The notes under the pieces: generated by a model
The model's input: only the letters and a program-made list of their open reading frames with translations
Databases searched by the model: none
Told to the model about the DNA's origin: nothing
Assembly (NCBI GenBank): GCA_963788285.1
Contig: CAWBGB010000019.1
Span: 62,001 to 126,000 of the forward strand
DNA: 64,000 nucleotides
Reading direction: 5' to 3'
Source of the DNA: Alicyclobacillus_A sp963788285
Lineage (GTDB): Bacteria > Bacillota > Bacilli > Alicyclobacillales > Alicyclobacillaceae
Part shown: positions 8,551 to 17,383 of the stretch, piece after piece
Numbering within the stretch: the stretch's first letter is position 1
Layout: every line of letters starts with the position of its first letter
Made by a program: the position numbers and the translations under genes

Positions 8551-8937
8551 TCAAGATCTTACATCAAACTTACCTCGGTATTCCGGGCTGCCATCGGCTA
8601 CCGGGTCTGATGTCATGTCAAATGATCCAAGCTTATAGGGAGAAAACTCGACATCCGAAACCTCACCCGGGGACAATGTCCGAGTGAATATGTAGAAACC
8701 GGGGATTGAAAATTGGTGTTGCAAGTGACCGCGGTTCACGATGTGCAAGTGGATGGGGGCATTTTCCCGAGCATGGATGGTTTTTGGAGACATCCCGTTA
8801 TCGAATAGATCCACTTCCACTATAGGTTCTTTTACCGCAGCACAAGCCACACCACCTGCAGCATCGTGCGCTGCACCGACGAAGCCACACAGCACCCCCA
8901 TTGCACACAGCATCCGCGTCCAGCAAGCTCTGTTCAC
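8551..8937 (-). CDS. Secreted cupredoxin-like protein
   Basis: Small exported protein, 128 aa from the GTG at 8937. An N-terminal basic/hydrophobic signal sequence is followed by a beta-rich domain of cupredoxin type (EVDLFDNGMSPKTIHARENA, then HIVNRGHLQHQFSIPG). The His in HLQHQF fits a first copper ligand, but the usual C-terminal Cys-x-x-x-x-His-x-x-x-Met set is absent, so copper binding is doubtful. The GTG is preferred because GGAGGTG lies 7 nt upstream; the in-frame ATG at 8955 touches its own AAAGG. It appears to be monocistronic. Confidence 0.65.
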   Translation of the reverse strand: MNRACWTRMLCAMGVLCGFVGAAHDAAGGVACAAVKEPIVEVDLFDNGMSPKTIHARENAPIHLHIVNRGHLQHQFSIPGFYIFTRTLSPGEVSDVEFSPYKLGSFDMTSDPVADGSPEYRGKFDVRS

Positions 8938-9090
8938 AGTCCTGCACCTCCACATCCTTTCTATAGGATCATTTTCCCCGTTTTACCTGGAATATGCGCG
9001 TCTCTCCGTGTGTCAACCACCGCCTGTCCATCCGAGCGATTCGGCGAAAGGCGAGGCCGTTGGCCCCGCCCATTGATGTGGAGCAAGCCA

Positions 9091-9318
9091 TTAAGGACTG
9101 CTCGGGCTCTCGTATCCCATCATGCCACCCATCAGGTTGTAGCCGCCGTACATAGGGTAGTGGTGACCATACGTCGACACCGCCACTCCCGGTGCGGCGG
9201 GGATGCCAACCCCAGCACCGTACGCAGGACCATACGCAGGCACAAACAGGAAAAACAGTACGAAAATAATGAGAAACACCACAGCCCACCGAGTATAACC
9301 GCCAAATGCACCGTACAT
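9091..9318 (-). CDS. Small Gly/Tyr-rich membrane protein
   Basis: 75 aa: one hydrophobic segment (WAVVFLIIFVLFFLFVP, about residues 11-27) followed by a Gly/Tyr/Pro/Met-rich tail. GGAGGGATACG precedes the ATG, supporting real translation. The make-up recalls small sporulation or coat-associated membrane peptides of the YjcZ type, but no specific match is claimed. It is divergent from the gltB promoter region. Confidence 0.6.
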   Translation of the reverse strand: MYGAFGGYTRWAVVFLIIFVLFFLFVPAYGPAYGAGVGIPAAPGVAVSTYGHHYPMYGGYNLMGGMMGYESPSSP

Positions 9319-9430
9319 CGTATCCCTCCTCCCAAAGATAACACATCAAATGACGGGACAATTGTCCGATGATACGGACAGATGCGGATAGATGACAGCC
9401 TGTTCGTGCAGAATGGGTGTGCACAACACG

Positions 9431-9459
9431 TTGCACATTTATAAATTGATGTGTATAAT
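9431..9459 (+). promoter_or_regulatory. Strong SigA promoter far upstream of gltB
   Basis: TTGCAC (9431-9436) and TATAAT (9454-9459) with a 17-bp spacer. Transcription would start near 9466, giving a leader of about 255 nt before gltB, or a separate small RNA ending at the 9635-9674 hairpin. Nothing protein-coding is evident between 9319 and 9722. Confidence 0.7.
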
Positions 9460-9634
9460 ACATCAGAAATACCTCCTATTCTTCGCACTTCATGACTGTG
9501 ATTTCTGTTCCCACTGCCGTAATACCTATAGCCCACGATACATTCCAGTAGCGGCAGCGATAACAACGCGCACTAAGGCCCATTGAAATTTTGATGTCAG
9601 AAAGTTTTTCAAATTCTTGTGATGATTGCTACCA

Positions 9635-9674
9635 AGCCCTCAGGGAATAAATATTCATATTCCTGAATAGGGCT
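9635..9674 (+). other. Hairpin in the gltB leader
   Basis: AGCCCT-CAGG-GAATA (9635-9649) pairs with TATTC-CTGA-AT-AGGGCT (9658-9674), followed by ACTTTTC. It could be an attenuator/terminator, the end of a small RNA, or, as DNA, a palindromic operator (TCAGG..CCTGA arms) for a gltB regulator. Confidence 0.5.
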
Positions 9675-9722
9675 ACTTTTCAATCTTCTCATTAATACCG
9701 GCTCTGGAAAGGAAGTGATCAG

Positions 9723-12700
9723 GTGGATCTGAATGCGGTAACGCGAACCATCTCACGAGAACACGACGCTTGCGGTATTTTTGCATGCGTCGCAAAAAAA
9801 GGGGTGCGCACACGCGAAACGGTCGACATGGGGGTGCAGGCGTTAAACGCCTTAAAACACCGCGCAGGATTTGTTCGCGGAGAAGGCGATGGCTGTGGAC
9901 TGATGCTCGACCTGCCTCGTGCGCTGTGGCGGCGGTGGCTTCAGGAAACTGGAACCGACCCGCATCTGGTTGAAGACCCAAGATTTTTCGTTGCCCACCT
10001 GTTTCTGGAACAGGTCCGGTCTGAGCAACTAATGGACAACGTCGCAGCGACGCTGTCCGGCTTGCACACTGAGGTGCTCTGCGTTCGTCACAACCCTGTC
10101 AACGAGGTGGCGCTTGGGCCCTTGGCACGCGCCGAAAATCCAGTCTTTGTACAAATCGCAGGACTCACAGATGAGCCTGGTCAGCACGCGTTAATCCGCC
10201 TCACCTCTGCGTTGGAAAAACTGCAAGGGGTGCATGTGGCCTCGCTGGACAGTACAACGGTCGTCTACAAAGTCGTCGGGGATGGCGACACACTCTATAA
10301 CTACTACCTCGATTTACGGGAGGAGGCGTTTACCTCTTCCTTCGCGCTGGCGCATACTCGCTATTCCACCAATACCAGAACGGCGTTTGCACGCGTACAG
10401 CCATTTCGGACGTTGGGCCACAACGGTGAAATCAACACGATTGCGCGGTTCTACGAAGAAGCAGGGATGCTCGATATCTCCTTGGATCCCCAAGGTAGCG
10501 ATTCGCAAATGGTGGCAGCAGCGGTAGAGCACTTCACGCACCGCTTTGGCTGGAGTTTATATGAAACAGCGGAACTCTTCTTTCCGCCGATTGTTCACGA
10601 AATCAAACAGATGCCCCAGGAACTGGCGGACATGTACATGCATCTGCGGGCATTGTGGGGGCCGTTTGCGCAAGGTCCGGCGGGGATTATGCTTCGTTCC
10701 GGCAATGAGGCGGTGTTCTCCGTCGATGCGCTTGGCCTTCGTCCGATGTGGTGGGTGCAGACGGCAGACAGACATATTTTCAGTTCTGAACAAGGCATTG
10801 TCCCAGTAGACGAGTGGGTCACAGATCCCAAGCCGTTGTCTCCGGGGGAGAAAATTGGTGTCACGTGGGATTCCGCGGGCCAAGTCACTGTCCACGAGTA
10901 CGCCGAATTGCAGCAGCTGGTTCTCAGCAGGATGCGCAAACGGTACGATTTTCGCGGACAGCGCAAAGCCATTCGTTCGCCGGGGCCATATCCGCAACAA
11001 GAAGCAGCACCCTCCTACCACGACGCAAAGCCGTGGAAAATCCGCGCTGCGGCGTTTGGCTGGCGTGAGGACGATGTAAAGCTTCTCGATGCACACATGC
11101 AGACGGCTGCGGAACCTATCAAGTCACTCGGTCACGACGAACCGCTGGCAGCGCTCTCTGGAGGCATCCGATCCATAGCTGATTTCATTCAGGAAACAGT
11201 GGCGGTGGTCACCAACCCGGCCATCGACCGCGAACGGGAAATTGAACACTTTAGCACGCGCGTCTTGATTGGCAAGCGCCCGTCGCTGGAAGACCCGAGC
11301 CACGGCGGCCTCCGAATCGAATTGCCGTCGCCTCTGTTGCTCGAGTCGAACGTGCCTGTACCGGACGTCGAGCGACAGGATATTCAGGCCATTGCGCATC
11401 GATTTGGAACCGTGTGCTACGAAGATACGCTGGCGGCTTTGCACGACAGCCCTTACGGTACAGTGGAAGTTTTACTGCACCGCAAGCCGGACGAATCCAT
11501 CGCCCAGTGTCTGGAACGCCTGCGGAAAGAAGTGATTGCCGCAGTACAAGCTGGTGCGAACGTGGTGATATTGGACGACCGTCTGCAATTCGTGCGTGGT
11601 CGGCACATTGATCCCCTCCTTGCCCTGGCTGCGGTCCACAAAGGCTTGTTGCGCCCGGCGTCCAGTCGCGGAGGAGAGCACCTGAGGCGGCGGACCAGTC
11701 TCGTCCTGCGCAGTGGCGGTTTGCGCAATCTGCACGACATCATGGTGGCGCTTGGCCTTGGCGCGGACGCCGTCAACCCGTACTTGATGTGGGAAGCCTG
11801 TTGCGACAAAGGCGGCGTACACGGGGTCGAAAACGTGTACACAGCGCTGTGCAAGGGGATTGAAAAAGTACTGTCGACACTTGGGATTCACGAATTGCGA
11901 GGCTACGAACGCCTCTTCAGTGCCATCGGACTGAGCGAACAAGTTGCAGAGATTCTTGGCATTCCTACCTTCTGCGCGTCCGACTCCGTCGGCTACGGCT
12001 TCAGCGAAATGGAAGTAGACGCCGAAGAACGCCAGCGGGTGTACGCGCTCGAAGAAGAGCGGCAAGTGGGACGCTCAAGAGCGTTTCAGATGTACCCACG
12101 CATCTGGAAGGCCGCAGGACAGGTTGCAGAGGGCAGTTTGGCGTACGACGCATTCTTTGAGAAGCTGCAAACGCTGGAAGAGGAGAATCCCGTGAGTCTG
12201 CGGCATGCATTGCGCTTGAAATCGAACGATGCCGAGATTGTAGATCCGTCGGCTGTGTCGTCAGTCGATACAACGATTGACAGCCATGCGTATCCACTGG
12301 TTATCAGTTCGATGTCGTTCGGATCGCAAGGCGAGACCGCCTATCGCGCGTACGCGGAGGCCGCGTATCGGTTGAACATTCTCGCGATGAACGGAGAAGG
12401 CGGGGAAATTAAGGACCTGTTGAACGCATATCCGAAAAATCGCGGCCGTCAGGTTGCCTCGGGGCGCTTTGGCGTCAACGCAGAGTTGTGTAACGGGGCT
12501 TACGTCCTGGAAATCAAGATTGGTCAAGGAGCCAAGCCGGGGGAAGGCGGGCACTTGCCTGGTTCGAAGGTCACTGTTCAGGTAGCCAATGCGCGAAACG
12601 CCACACCTGGTATTGATCTCATTTCGCCGTCCAACAACCATGACATCTACTCCATCGAGGATCTCGCTCAGGTCATCGATGAGCTCCGGACAATCAATCC

Positions 12701-14291
12701 GTTAGCGAAAATTGCAGTGAAAGTACCTGTAGTGCCGAACATTGGGACCATTGCCGTCGGCATTGTAAAAGCGGGGGCGGACATCGTGGAGTTGAGTGGT
12801 TTCGATGGCGGAACGGGCGCTGCGCGCGCGCACGCCATTCGACACGTCGGACTTCCGGTGGACATCGGTATCAAATTGGTGCACGACGCGTTGTGTGAAG
12901 CCGGACTGCGGGACGTGGCTGAAGTGTGGGCGGACGGTGGCATGAAGTCAGGCATGGACGTGATGAAAGCCATTTTACTGGGCGCAAATCGCGTTGGGTT
13001 CGGGACCATGGCGATGGTGGCGATTGGTTGTACGTCGTGTCGCGCCTGCCACAAGGACACGTGCCACGTCGGCATTGCGACGCAGATGACCAGTTTTGAG
13101 GAAGCACAGGAAAAAGGTCTGAAGCAGTTCATCCCGCAGGAATTTGATATTGCGGTGGAAAGATTGGTGCGCTGGTTTACCGCGGTGGGTGAACACGTCC
13201 GCGTCTTGACCGCAGCGCTAGGCGCCAAGCGGACACAGGATCTTGTGGGACGCGCAGATCTGTTAGAACCTTTCGGAAGAACCACTCAAGTGGACCTCTA
13301 TTGGCTGACCAAGCGCAAGGACTTCACAGGACTAGGCACGCAAATTCGCTACCGCCACTGGGAGAACGACGAGGCACTGGAGCTCATGGATGCATCCGTC
13401 GCCGTCGCAGCGGGTACAGAGACATCGATGGCACCCATGTACACGCACGGCGGTGGCCAGGGTGGAAGTTTTCTGTCTACCACTGACTCTCCGTCCACGC
13501 CGCGCATCCAATCCGCACCGCGCGTCCTTGGGACGTGGGAAAGCGGGGACAGGGTGAGACGACGTAAGGGCGGCGACAAGCCGTTCGAAGCGGTGTACCC
13601 ATTCCCGGTTGGCAACGGGTTTGCAGCGTACCAAGTGACTGGAGTTCATCACGTCGTCTATGGTGGGGCCCAGGATGGCGTCGGCAAGGGTGCATATGGC
13701 GGACGCACCATCATTCTCAAGCACCGCACGCCCGATGGCCGATGGGTCGGTGGGTCCGTCGGCAAAGGTCTAGCTTACGGTGCACAGCGTGGACTGTTTA
13801 TCGTGCAGGGCAACGCTGATGCACGCGCTGGAATCCGCCTTTCTGGAGCTGATGTGGTGATTGGCGGTGACCTAACGGGACCCATTCGGGACGAACTCGG
13901 ATTCATCGGTGCGCGTGCAAACATCGCAGGATTCGCCTTTGAGTACATGACAGCTGGCCGGGCGGTGGTTTTGGGTGATCCGGGGCCATGGATCTGCTCT
14001 GGCATGACAGGCGGTTCCGTGTACGTCAAGTTGAATCCTGCACTGGGCTTCACGGAGTCTGCGTTGCGTAAACGCATCGCTAAAGGAGCAAAAGTCATCA
14101 TAAAACCCCTGGATGCGGAAGGGGAGGCGGATGTGATTGGTCTCTTGTCCGCCTATCAGAAGGAACTCAAGAAGTCTGGACAACGCGAAGCTGCCAAGCA
14201 GTTGGCTCCGTTGCTGGCGCGGCCTGCCGAATTCTTCGTGATGATTCGGCCGGGTAAGGATCTCACGGATCAGAGCATTGCGACCGAGTAA
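9723..14291 (+). CDS. gltB: Glutamate synthase large subunit
   Basis: 1522 aa, full length for GOGAT large subunits; transfers the amide of glutamine to 2-oxoglutarate. Order seen: a 16-residue propeptide, then Cys17 (HDACGIFACV), the probable N-terminal nucleophile after processing; type 2 amidotransferase domain to about residue 400; central domain; FMN/iron-sulfur synthase domain with SMSFGSQGE and NGEGGEIKDL, and a 3Fe-4S cysteine motif near residue 1103 (GCTSCRACHKDTCHVG); then the Gly-rich C-terminal beta-helix. It starts with GTG, with AAAGGAAGTGA upstream. No gltD small subunit is adjacent, so the electron donor (NADPH via a distant gltD, or ferredoxin) is unknown. Confidence 0.95.
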   Translation: MDLNAVTRTISREHDACGIFACVAKKGVRTRETVDMGVQALNALKHRAGFVRGEGDGCGLMLDLPRALWRRWLQETGTDPHLVEDPRFFVAHLFLEQVRSEQLMDNVAATLSGLHTEVLCVRHNPVNEVALGPLARAENPVFVQIAGLTDEPGQHALIRLTSALEKLQGVHVASLDSTTVVYKVVGDGDTLYNYYLDLREEAFTSSFALAHTRYSTNTRTAFARVQPFRTLGHNGEINTIARFYEEAGMLDISLDPQGSDSQMVAAAVEHFTHRFGWSLYETAELFFPPIVHEIKQMPQELADMYMHLRALWGPFAQGPAGIMLRSGNEAVFSVDALGLRPMWWVQTADRHIFSSEQGIVPVDEWVTDPKPLSPGEKIGVTWDSAGQVTVHEYAELQQLVLSRMRKRYDFRGQRKAIRSPGPYPQQEAAPSYHDAKPWKIRAAAFGWREDDVKLLDAHMQTAAEPIKSLGHDEPLAALSGGIRSIADFIQETVAVVTNPAIDREREIEHFSTRVLIGKRPSLEDPSHGGLRIELPSPLLLESNVPVPDVERQDIQAIAHRFGTVCYEDTLAALHDSPYGTVEVLLHRKPDESIAQCLERLRKEVIAAVQAGANVVILDDRLQFVRGRHIDPLLALAAVHKGLLRPASSRGGEHLRRRTSLVLRSGGLRNLHDIMVALGLGADAVNPYLMWEACCDKGGVHGVENVYTALCKGIEKVLSTLGIHELRGYERLFSAIGLSEQVAEILGIPTFCASDSVGYGFSEMEVDAEERQRVYALEEERQVGRSRAFQMYPRIWKAAGQVAEGSLAYDAFFEKLQTLEEENPVSLRHALRLKSNDAEIVDPSAVSSVDTTIDSHAYPLVISSMSFGSQGETAYRAYAEAAYRLNILAMNGEGGEIKDLLNAYPKNRGRQVASGRFGVNAELCNGAYVLEIKIGQGAKPGEGGHLPGSKVTVQVANARNATPGIDLISPSNNHDIYSIEDLAQVIDELRTINPLAKIAVKVPVVPNIGTIAVGIVKAGADIVELSGFDGGTGAARAHAIRHVGLPVDIGIKLVHDALCEAGLRDVAEVWADGGMKSGMDVMKAILLGANRVGFGTMAMVAIGCTSCRACHKDTCHVGIATQMTSFEEAQEKGLKQFIPQEFDIAVERLVRWFTAVGEHVRVLTAALGAKRTQDLVGRADLLEPFGRTTQVDLYWLTKRKDFTGLGTQIRYRHWENDEALELMDASVAVAAGTETSMAPMYTHGGGQGGSFLSTTDSPSTPRIQSAPRVLGTWESGDRVRRRKGGDKPFEAVYPFPVGNGFAAYQVTGVHHVVYGGAQDGVGKGAYGGRTIILKHRTPDGRWVGGSVGKGLAYGAQRGLFIVQGNADARAGIRLSGADVVIGGDLTGPIRDELGFIGARANIAGFAFEYMTAGRAVVLGDPGPWICSGMTGGSVYVKLNPALGFTESALRKRIAKGAKVIIKPLDAEGEADVIGLLSAYQKELKKSGQREAAKQLAPLLARPAEFFVMIRPGKDLTDQSIATE

Positions 14292-14367
14292 ACCCATTAT
14301 TAAATACGTCTTTACCGGAGCAGCGCAGTGCTATATCATAGGGGAAAACGCCTAGGAGTGGACTGCA

Positions 14368-15597
14368 TTGCGAATGGTACAAAAGTACGGAGGCACATCG
14401 GTTGGATCCATCGAGCGGATTGAAGCGGTGGCCGATAGGGTGGCTCGTGCTCGGCGCAAGGGGCATCAGGTCGCTGTGGTCGTGTCGGCGATGGGCCATA
14501 CCACGGACGAATTGCTGGCACTGGCGAAGGCTATTACGGCTGAGCCGGATGCACGGGAACTGGACGCCCTTCTCTCAACCGGGGAGCAGGTGTCGGCGGC
14601 GCTGCTCGCGATGGCGTTACAGCGCCGCGGAATTGCCGCGCAGTCCTTTACAGGATGGCAGGCTGGCATTGAGACCGAGCCTGTTCATGGTGCCGCACGC
14701 GTGATGAATATTCACTCTGAAGCGCTGGAGCATGCCTTGCAAGCGGGAACCGTACCTGTCATCACCGGATTCCAGGGCATCGCCGGTGATTCCATTACAA
14801 CACTGGGGCGCGGTGGGTCAGATACGACAGCTGTCGCGGTGGCGGCCGTGCTTAAAGCGGATGTCTGCGAGATCTACACGGACGTTTCAGGCGTGTTCAC
14901 AACGGATCCAAGAGTTGTGAAAACAGCGCGTAAGCTAGAGCACGTGTCGTACGACGAGATGTTGGAGTTGGCAAACCTCGGGGCACAGGTTCTTCACCCG
15001 AGGGCCGTTGAAAACGCTAAGCAATTCGGAGTGCCACTTGTGGTGCGGTCCAGCTTTTCGGAGGAAGAAGGTACATGGGTGACGGAGACAGTACAGGGAT
15101 TTGAACAACGACATGTAGTCACAGGGATTGCCTTTGAGCGGGAAGTTTCTCGCATCGCATTGATAGGCGTCGCGGTTCGCCGTCACGGATTGGCGGCTGT
15201 GTTTGGCACGTTGGCGAACAACAGCGTGAACGTGGACGTGATTGTGCAGAGTGTTGTGGACGAAGCAGAAGTTGACGTTTCCTTTACCGTTAAGGATGTA
15301 GACGCGGACAAGGCACTGCGAATTGTCCGCGAACTGCGCACAGAGCTGGGCTACACGGATCTGGTGTCGGAGACCGGTCTGGCCAAAGTATCGATTGTGG
15401 GGGCAGGAATGATCAGCAATCCTGGTGTCGCAGCGAAGATGTTCCAAGTGCTTGCGGACAACGATATTCCTGTCAAGATGGTGAGCACGTCTGAAATTAA
15501 GGTATCGTGCATCATCCCAGCCAGTGAATTGGAGCGGTCCGTGGCCGAGTTGCACGCGGCATTTTTGGAATCTGCTGTGGCGTCTGTAGAATCATAG
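14368..15597 (+). CDS. Aspartokinase
   Basis: Phosphorylates aspartate, the first step to lysine, threonine, methionine and diaminopimelate; 409 aa. The kinase domain starts with VQKYGGTSVGS and contains VVSAMGHTTDELL and GRGGSDTTAVAVA; two C-terminal ACT domains follow from about residue 265 (for example FGTLANNSVNVDVIVQSVV). TTG start with TAGGAGTGG 7 nt upstream. The 76-bp gap after gltB is too short for a lysine riboswitch and none is visible. Which effector inhibits it (lysine, or lysine plus threonine) cannot be told from the sequence alone. Confidence 0.93.
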   Translation: MRMVQKYGGTSVGSIERIEAVADRVARARRKGHQVAVVVSAMGHTTDELLALAKAITAEPDARELDALLSTGEQVSAALLAMALQRRGIAAQSFTGWQAGIETEPVHGAARVMNIHSEALEHALQAGTVPVITGFQGIAGDSITTLGRGGSDTTAVAVAAVLKADVCEIYTDVSGVFTTDPRVVKTARKLEHVSYDEMLELANLGAQVLHPRAVENAKQFGVPLVVRSSFSEEEGTWVTETVQGFEQRHVVTGIAFEREVSRIALIGVAVRRHGLAAVFGTLANNSVNVDVIVQSVVDEAEVDVSFTVKDVDADKALRIVRELRTELGYTDLVSETGLAKVSIVGAGMISNPGVAAKMFQVLADNDIPVKMVSTSEIKVSCIIPASELERSVAELHAAFLESAVASVES

Positions 15598-15619
15598 GCT
15601 TCCGCAGAGATACGAGCAG

Positions 15620-15653
15620 GGGGCGCAGTGGAAACAGCTGCGCCCCGTTTTTG
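15620..15653 (+). terminator. Terminator after the aspartokinase gene
   Basis: GGGGCGCAG (15620-15628) and CTGCGCCCC (15638-15646) around a 9-nt loop, then GTTTTTG. Confidence 0.9.
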
Positions 15654-15750
15654 ATCTTTCACATCGGTAGCGCTGTAGCAAGGAAACACATATAGTGTCA
15701 CTGTGCGTTTACTGGAACGCGCAATACGTTACCAAAAGGGGGGACGGCGT

Positions 15751-15936
15751 ATGTCCTGGATTTTCGTCACCATCCTGGCGGGGGGATTGACACTGATTGC
15801 ATATACCGTGAACTCTGTCTACGACTGGGGGATGTTGCCTTTCCAAGGAGGCCCCCGAAAGGATGTACACAACATGCCAAAAAACGCACATTCTGAAAAC
15901 ACATATTCTTCAAGGAATGGGACTTCCGAGGATTGA
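15751..15936 (+). CDS. Small membrane protein, unknown
   Basis: 61 aa. One N-terminal transmembrane segment (SWIFVTILAGGLTLIAYTV), then a polar tail rich in Asn and Ser. AAGGGGGGACGGCGT lies just upstream of the ATG, and the GC-rich start is set apart from the AT-rich end. No family recognised. Confidence 0.6.
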   Translation: MSWIFVTILAGGLTLIAYTVNSVYDWGMLPFQGGPRKDVHNMPKNAHSENTYSSRNGTSED

Positions 15937-16073
15937 TCTAAACATCGTATCTTGATTCCACATCGTTCCCAGCGCGATGTTGAGAGCGCGAATGAGCTTG
16001 TTAGGTACGTGGAAGAATGCCGAGGATAAAACTGGAATGAAAAAACATCGATTTTCTGCAAGAATATACTTGC

Positions 16074-16102
16074 TTGAAAGCGGATGATCATGCTAACATA
16101 TC
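16074..16102 (+). promoter_or_regulatory. SigA-type promoter for the tRNA-Ser/Met genes
   Basis: TTGAAA (16074-16079) and CATATC (16097-16102) with a 17-bp spacer, 44 bp before tRNA-Ser. Confidence 0.45.
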
Positions 16103-16146
16103 GATTGTCCCGTGGTGGTTCATTGCTCATCCATTCGAGAGGACTT

Positions 16147-16240
16147 GGAGAGATGTCCGAGTTGGTCGAAGGAGCACGATTGGAAATCGTGTAGGCGGTT
16201 TAAACCCGCCTCGAGGGTTCGAATCCCTCTCTCTCCGCCA
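16147..16240 (+). tRNA. tRNA-Ser (GGA)
   Basis: The acceptor GGAGAGA pairs with TCTCTCC. The anticodon stem CACGATT/AATCGTG holds GGA, a long class II variable arm follows, T arm GGTTCGAATCC, CCA encoded. Confidence 0.95.
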
Positions 16241-16244
16241 CTGT

Positions 16245-16321
16245 GGCGGCGTAGCTCAGCTGGTTAGAGCACACGGTTCATACCCGTGGTGTCGGTGGTT
16301 CGAGTCCACTCGCCGCTACCA
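16245..16321 (+). tRNA. tRNA-Met (CAT), elongator
   Basis: The acceptor GGCGGCG pairs with CGCCGCT (G-U at the first pair). The anticodon stem CGGTT/ACCCG-type loop has CAT. CCA encoded. Its sequence is closest to the elongator Met tRNA of Bacillus as remembered; a lysidine Ile2 tRNA is the alternative. Confidence 0.9.
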
Positions 16322-16326
16322 AGTGT

Positions 16327-16352
16327 GAGCCTGCAGGGATGTCTGCAGGCTC
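16327..16352 (+). terminator. Hairpin after tRNA-Met
   Basis: GAGCCTGCAG (16327-16336) and CTGCAGGCTC (16343-16352), a perfect 10-bp stem, followed by TGAACATTTTT. Probably an intrinsic terminator with an interrupted T tract. Confidence 0.65.
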
Positions 16353-16466
16353 TGAACATTTTTCCTGACTTCGTCAATCCGTTTGGTACGGGTAGCAGGC
16401 AGGATGTGCTTGACGGTTGGCAGGTACTCTGATTGCATTGCCGTCACTGATATGTCACTTGAATAT

Positions 16467-16541
16467 GCCACCTTGGCTCAGGGGTAGAGCGGCTCACTCG
16501 TAATGAGCAGGTCATCGGTTCGAATCCGATAGGTGGCTCCA
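16467..16541 (+). tRNA. tRNA-Thr (CGT)
   Basis: The acceptor GCCACCT pairs with AGGTGGC. The anticodon stem GCTCA/TGAGC has CGT at 16499-16501. T arm GGTTCGAATCC; CCA encoded. Confidence 0.95.
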
Positions 16542-16545
16542 GATC

Positions 16546-16577
16546 AAAGGGCAATCCACAATGGATTGCTCTTTCTT
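16546..16577 (+). terminator. Terminator of tRNA-Thr
   Basis: AAAGGGCAATCC pairs with GGATTGCTCTTT around a 5-nt loop, then CTT. It also lies at the 3' end of the convergent minus-strand gene at 16576-16755. Confidence 0.7.
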
Positions 16578-16755
16578 ACGTTTCTGGTTGCGTTTCGTCA
16601 CTGGCGGCATCCTGTAGGCGGTCATCCTCCTCGAACAGGATACCATCACTTGTCCCCGCCATATACATGTTGCTAACTTGTTCTCGAGTGACGTCAAGTC
16701 CCGACGAGGGGTCTAATGGGGGGAGAGAGTACGGTTGCATTGGCTGTTTAGTCAC
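16576..16755 (-). CDS. Small acidic hypothetical protein
   Basis: 59 aa from the GTG at 16755, chosen because GGAGGTGG lies about 6 nt upstream; a GTG at 16770 would overlap that site. The product is hydrophilic and acidic at its C terminus (EEDDRLQDAASDE), with a central TREQVSNMYMAGTSDG. No family recognised. It converges on tRNA-Thr. Confidence 0.5.
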   Translation of the reverse strand: MTKQPMQPYSLPPLDPSSGLDVTREQVSNMYMAGTSDGILFEEDDRLQDAASDETQPET

Positions 16756-16858
16756 AGAGTCCACCTCCACATCCCACCAAATGTCAGGGTGGGGTTGCTC
16801 TTAAGGTGTCAAATTTACAGTACACTATACCTCGCTGACTGTAACCAAGGAGTGTAAA

Positions 16859-16939
16859 GTGGCTGACCACGAGAGCAAAACGTGGGGTGGAAGTTTGTTG
16901 GGGAGACACATGCTGAGACAGTATAAAAGGGGGCCTTAA
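16859..16939 (+). CDS. Possible 26-aa basic peptide
   Basis: GTG start 6 nt after AAGGAG, product beginning MADHESKTWGGSLLG and ending in a basic tail KRGP. The stop falls inside the stem of the terminator at 16925-16947. The good ribosome site and the compact unit are the only support; there is no family match. Confidence 0.3.
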   Translation: MADHESKTWGGSLLGRHMLRQYKRGP

Positions 16940-16947
16940 AGGCCCCC
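16925..16947 (-). terminator. Terminator of the yrzB-like gene
   Basis: On the minus strand GGGGGCC and GGCCCCC are separated by 5 nt and followed by TTTTATAC. It lies 10 bp after the yrzB-like stop codon. Confidence 0.8.
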
Positions 16948-16957
16948 GTGAAGTCCA

Positions 16958-17263
16958 TCAGCTTTCCTCTTCGTCGTCTTCTTCGTCCATGTACGCATTG
17001 TAGGCATCCACGACTTTCTGCCACTCTTCGTCCGATTCAATATCTGCGAGGACGTAGTCGTCGCCTTCTTCGCCTTCAATCCGGAAAATGACACCTTCCT
17101 CGATGTCTTCGTCGATGGGAAGTAGGACTGCATAGCTCTTTCCTTCGACTTCAATGACATCGCCGAGCACGAATCGGTGTTCGTTGCCGTCTTCATCTTC
17201 CAACAGGATGACTTCTTCGTCAAACTCGTGTTCATGATTGTGGTCGTGTTGATGATCCGCCAT
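16958..17263 (-). CDS. yrzB: YrzB-like DUF1292 protein
   Basis: 101 aa, very acidic. A His-rich N terminus (ADHQHDHNHEHEFDEE) may bind metal, then the DUF1292 core VILLEDEDGNEHRFVLGDVI. The ATG at 17263 is preferred because AAGAAGGG lies 7-8 nt upstream; the first in-frame ATG would add only MKEGLH. In Bacillus, yrzB lies next to yrrK and yrzL. That context is missing here, so the gene stands alone with its own terminator. The function is unknown. Confidence 0.75.
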   Translation of the reverse strand: MADHQHDHNHEHEFDEEVILLEDEDGNEHRFVLGDVIEVEGKSYAVLLPIDEDIEEGVIFRIEGEEGDDYVLADIESDEEWQKVVDAYNAYMDEEDDEEES

Positions 17264-17383
17264 GTGCAACCCTTCTTTCATTCAACTGGGAAAATAACTT
17301 GTAAACCATAGCACGTGGTGCCATGTTTGTCAACGAACCAGGAGTCATTCTGGGTGGCGACAGCATCCGCTGTCTAAGGAGTC

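Noticed and set aside
12668..13285. Open frame of 205 codons opposite gltB
   Set aside because: Antisense to the FMN/iron-sulfur domain of gltB; codon pattern mirrors the GC-rich coding strand.
14292..14367. Possible lysine riboswitch or T-box before the aspartokinase gene
   Set aside because: The gap is 76 bp, too short for either, and no T-box sequence or conserved lysine-riboswitch fold is visible.
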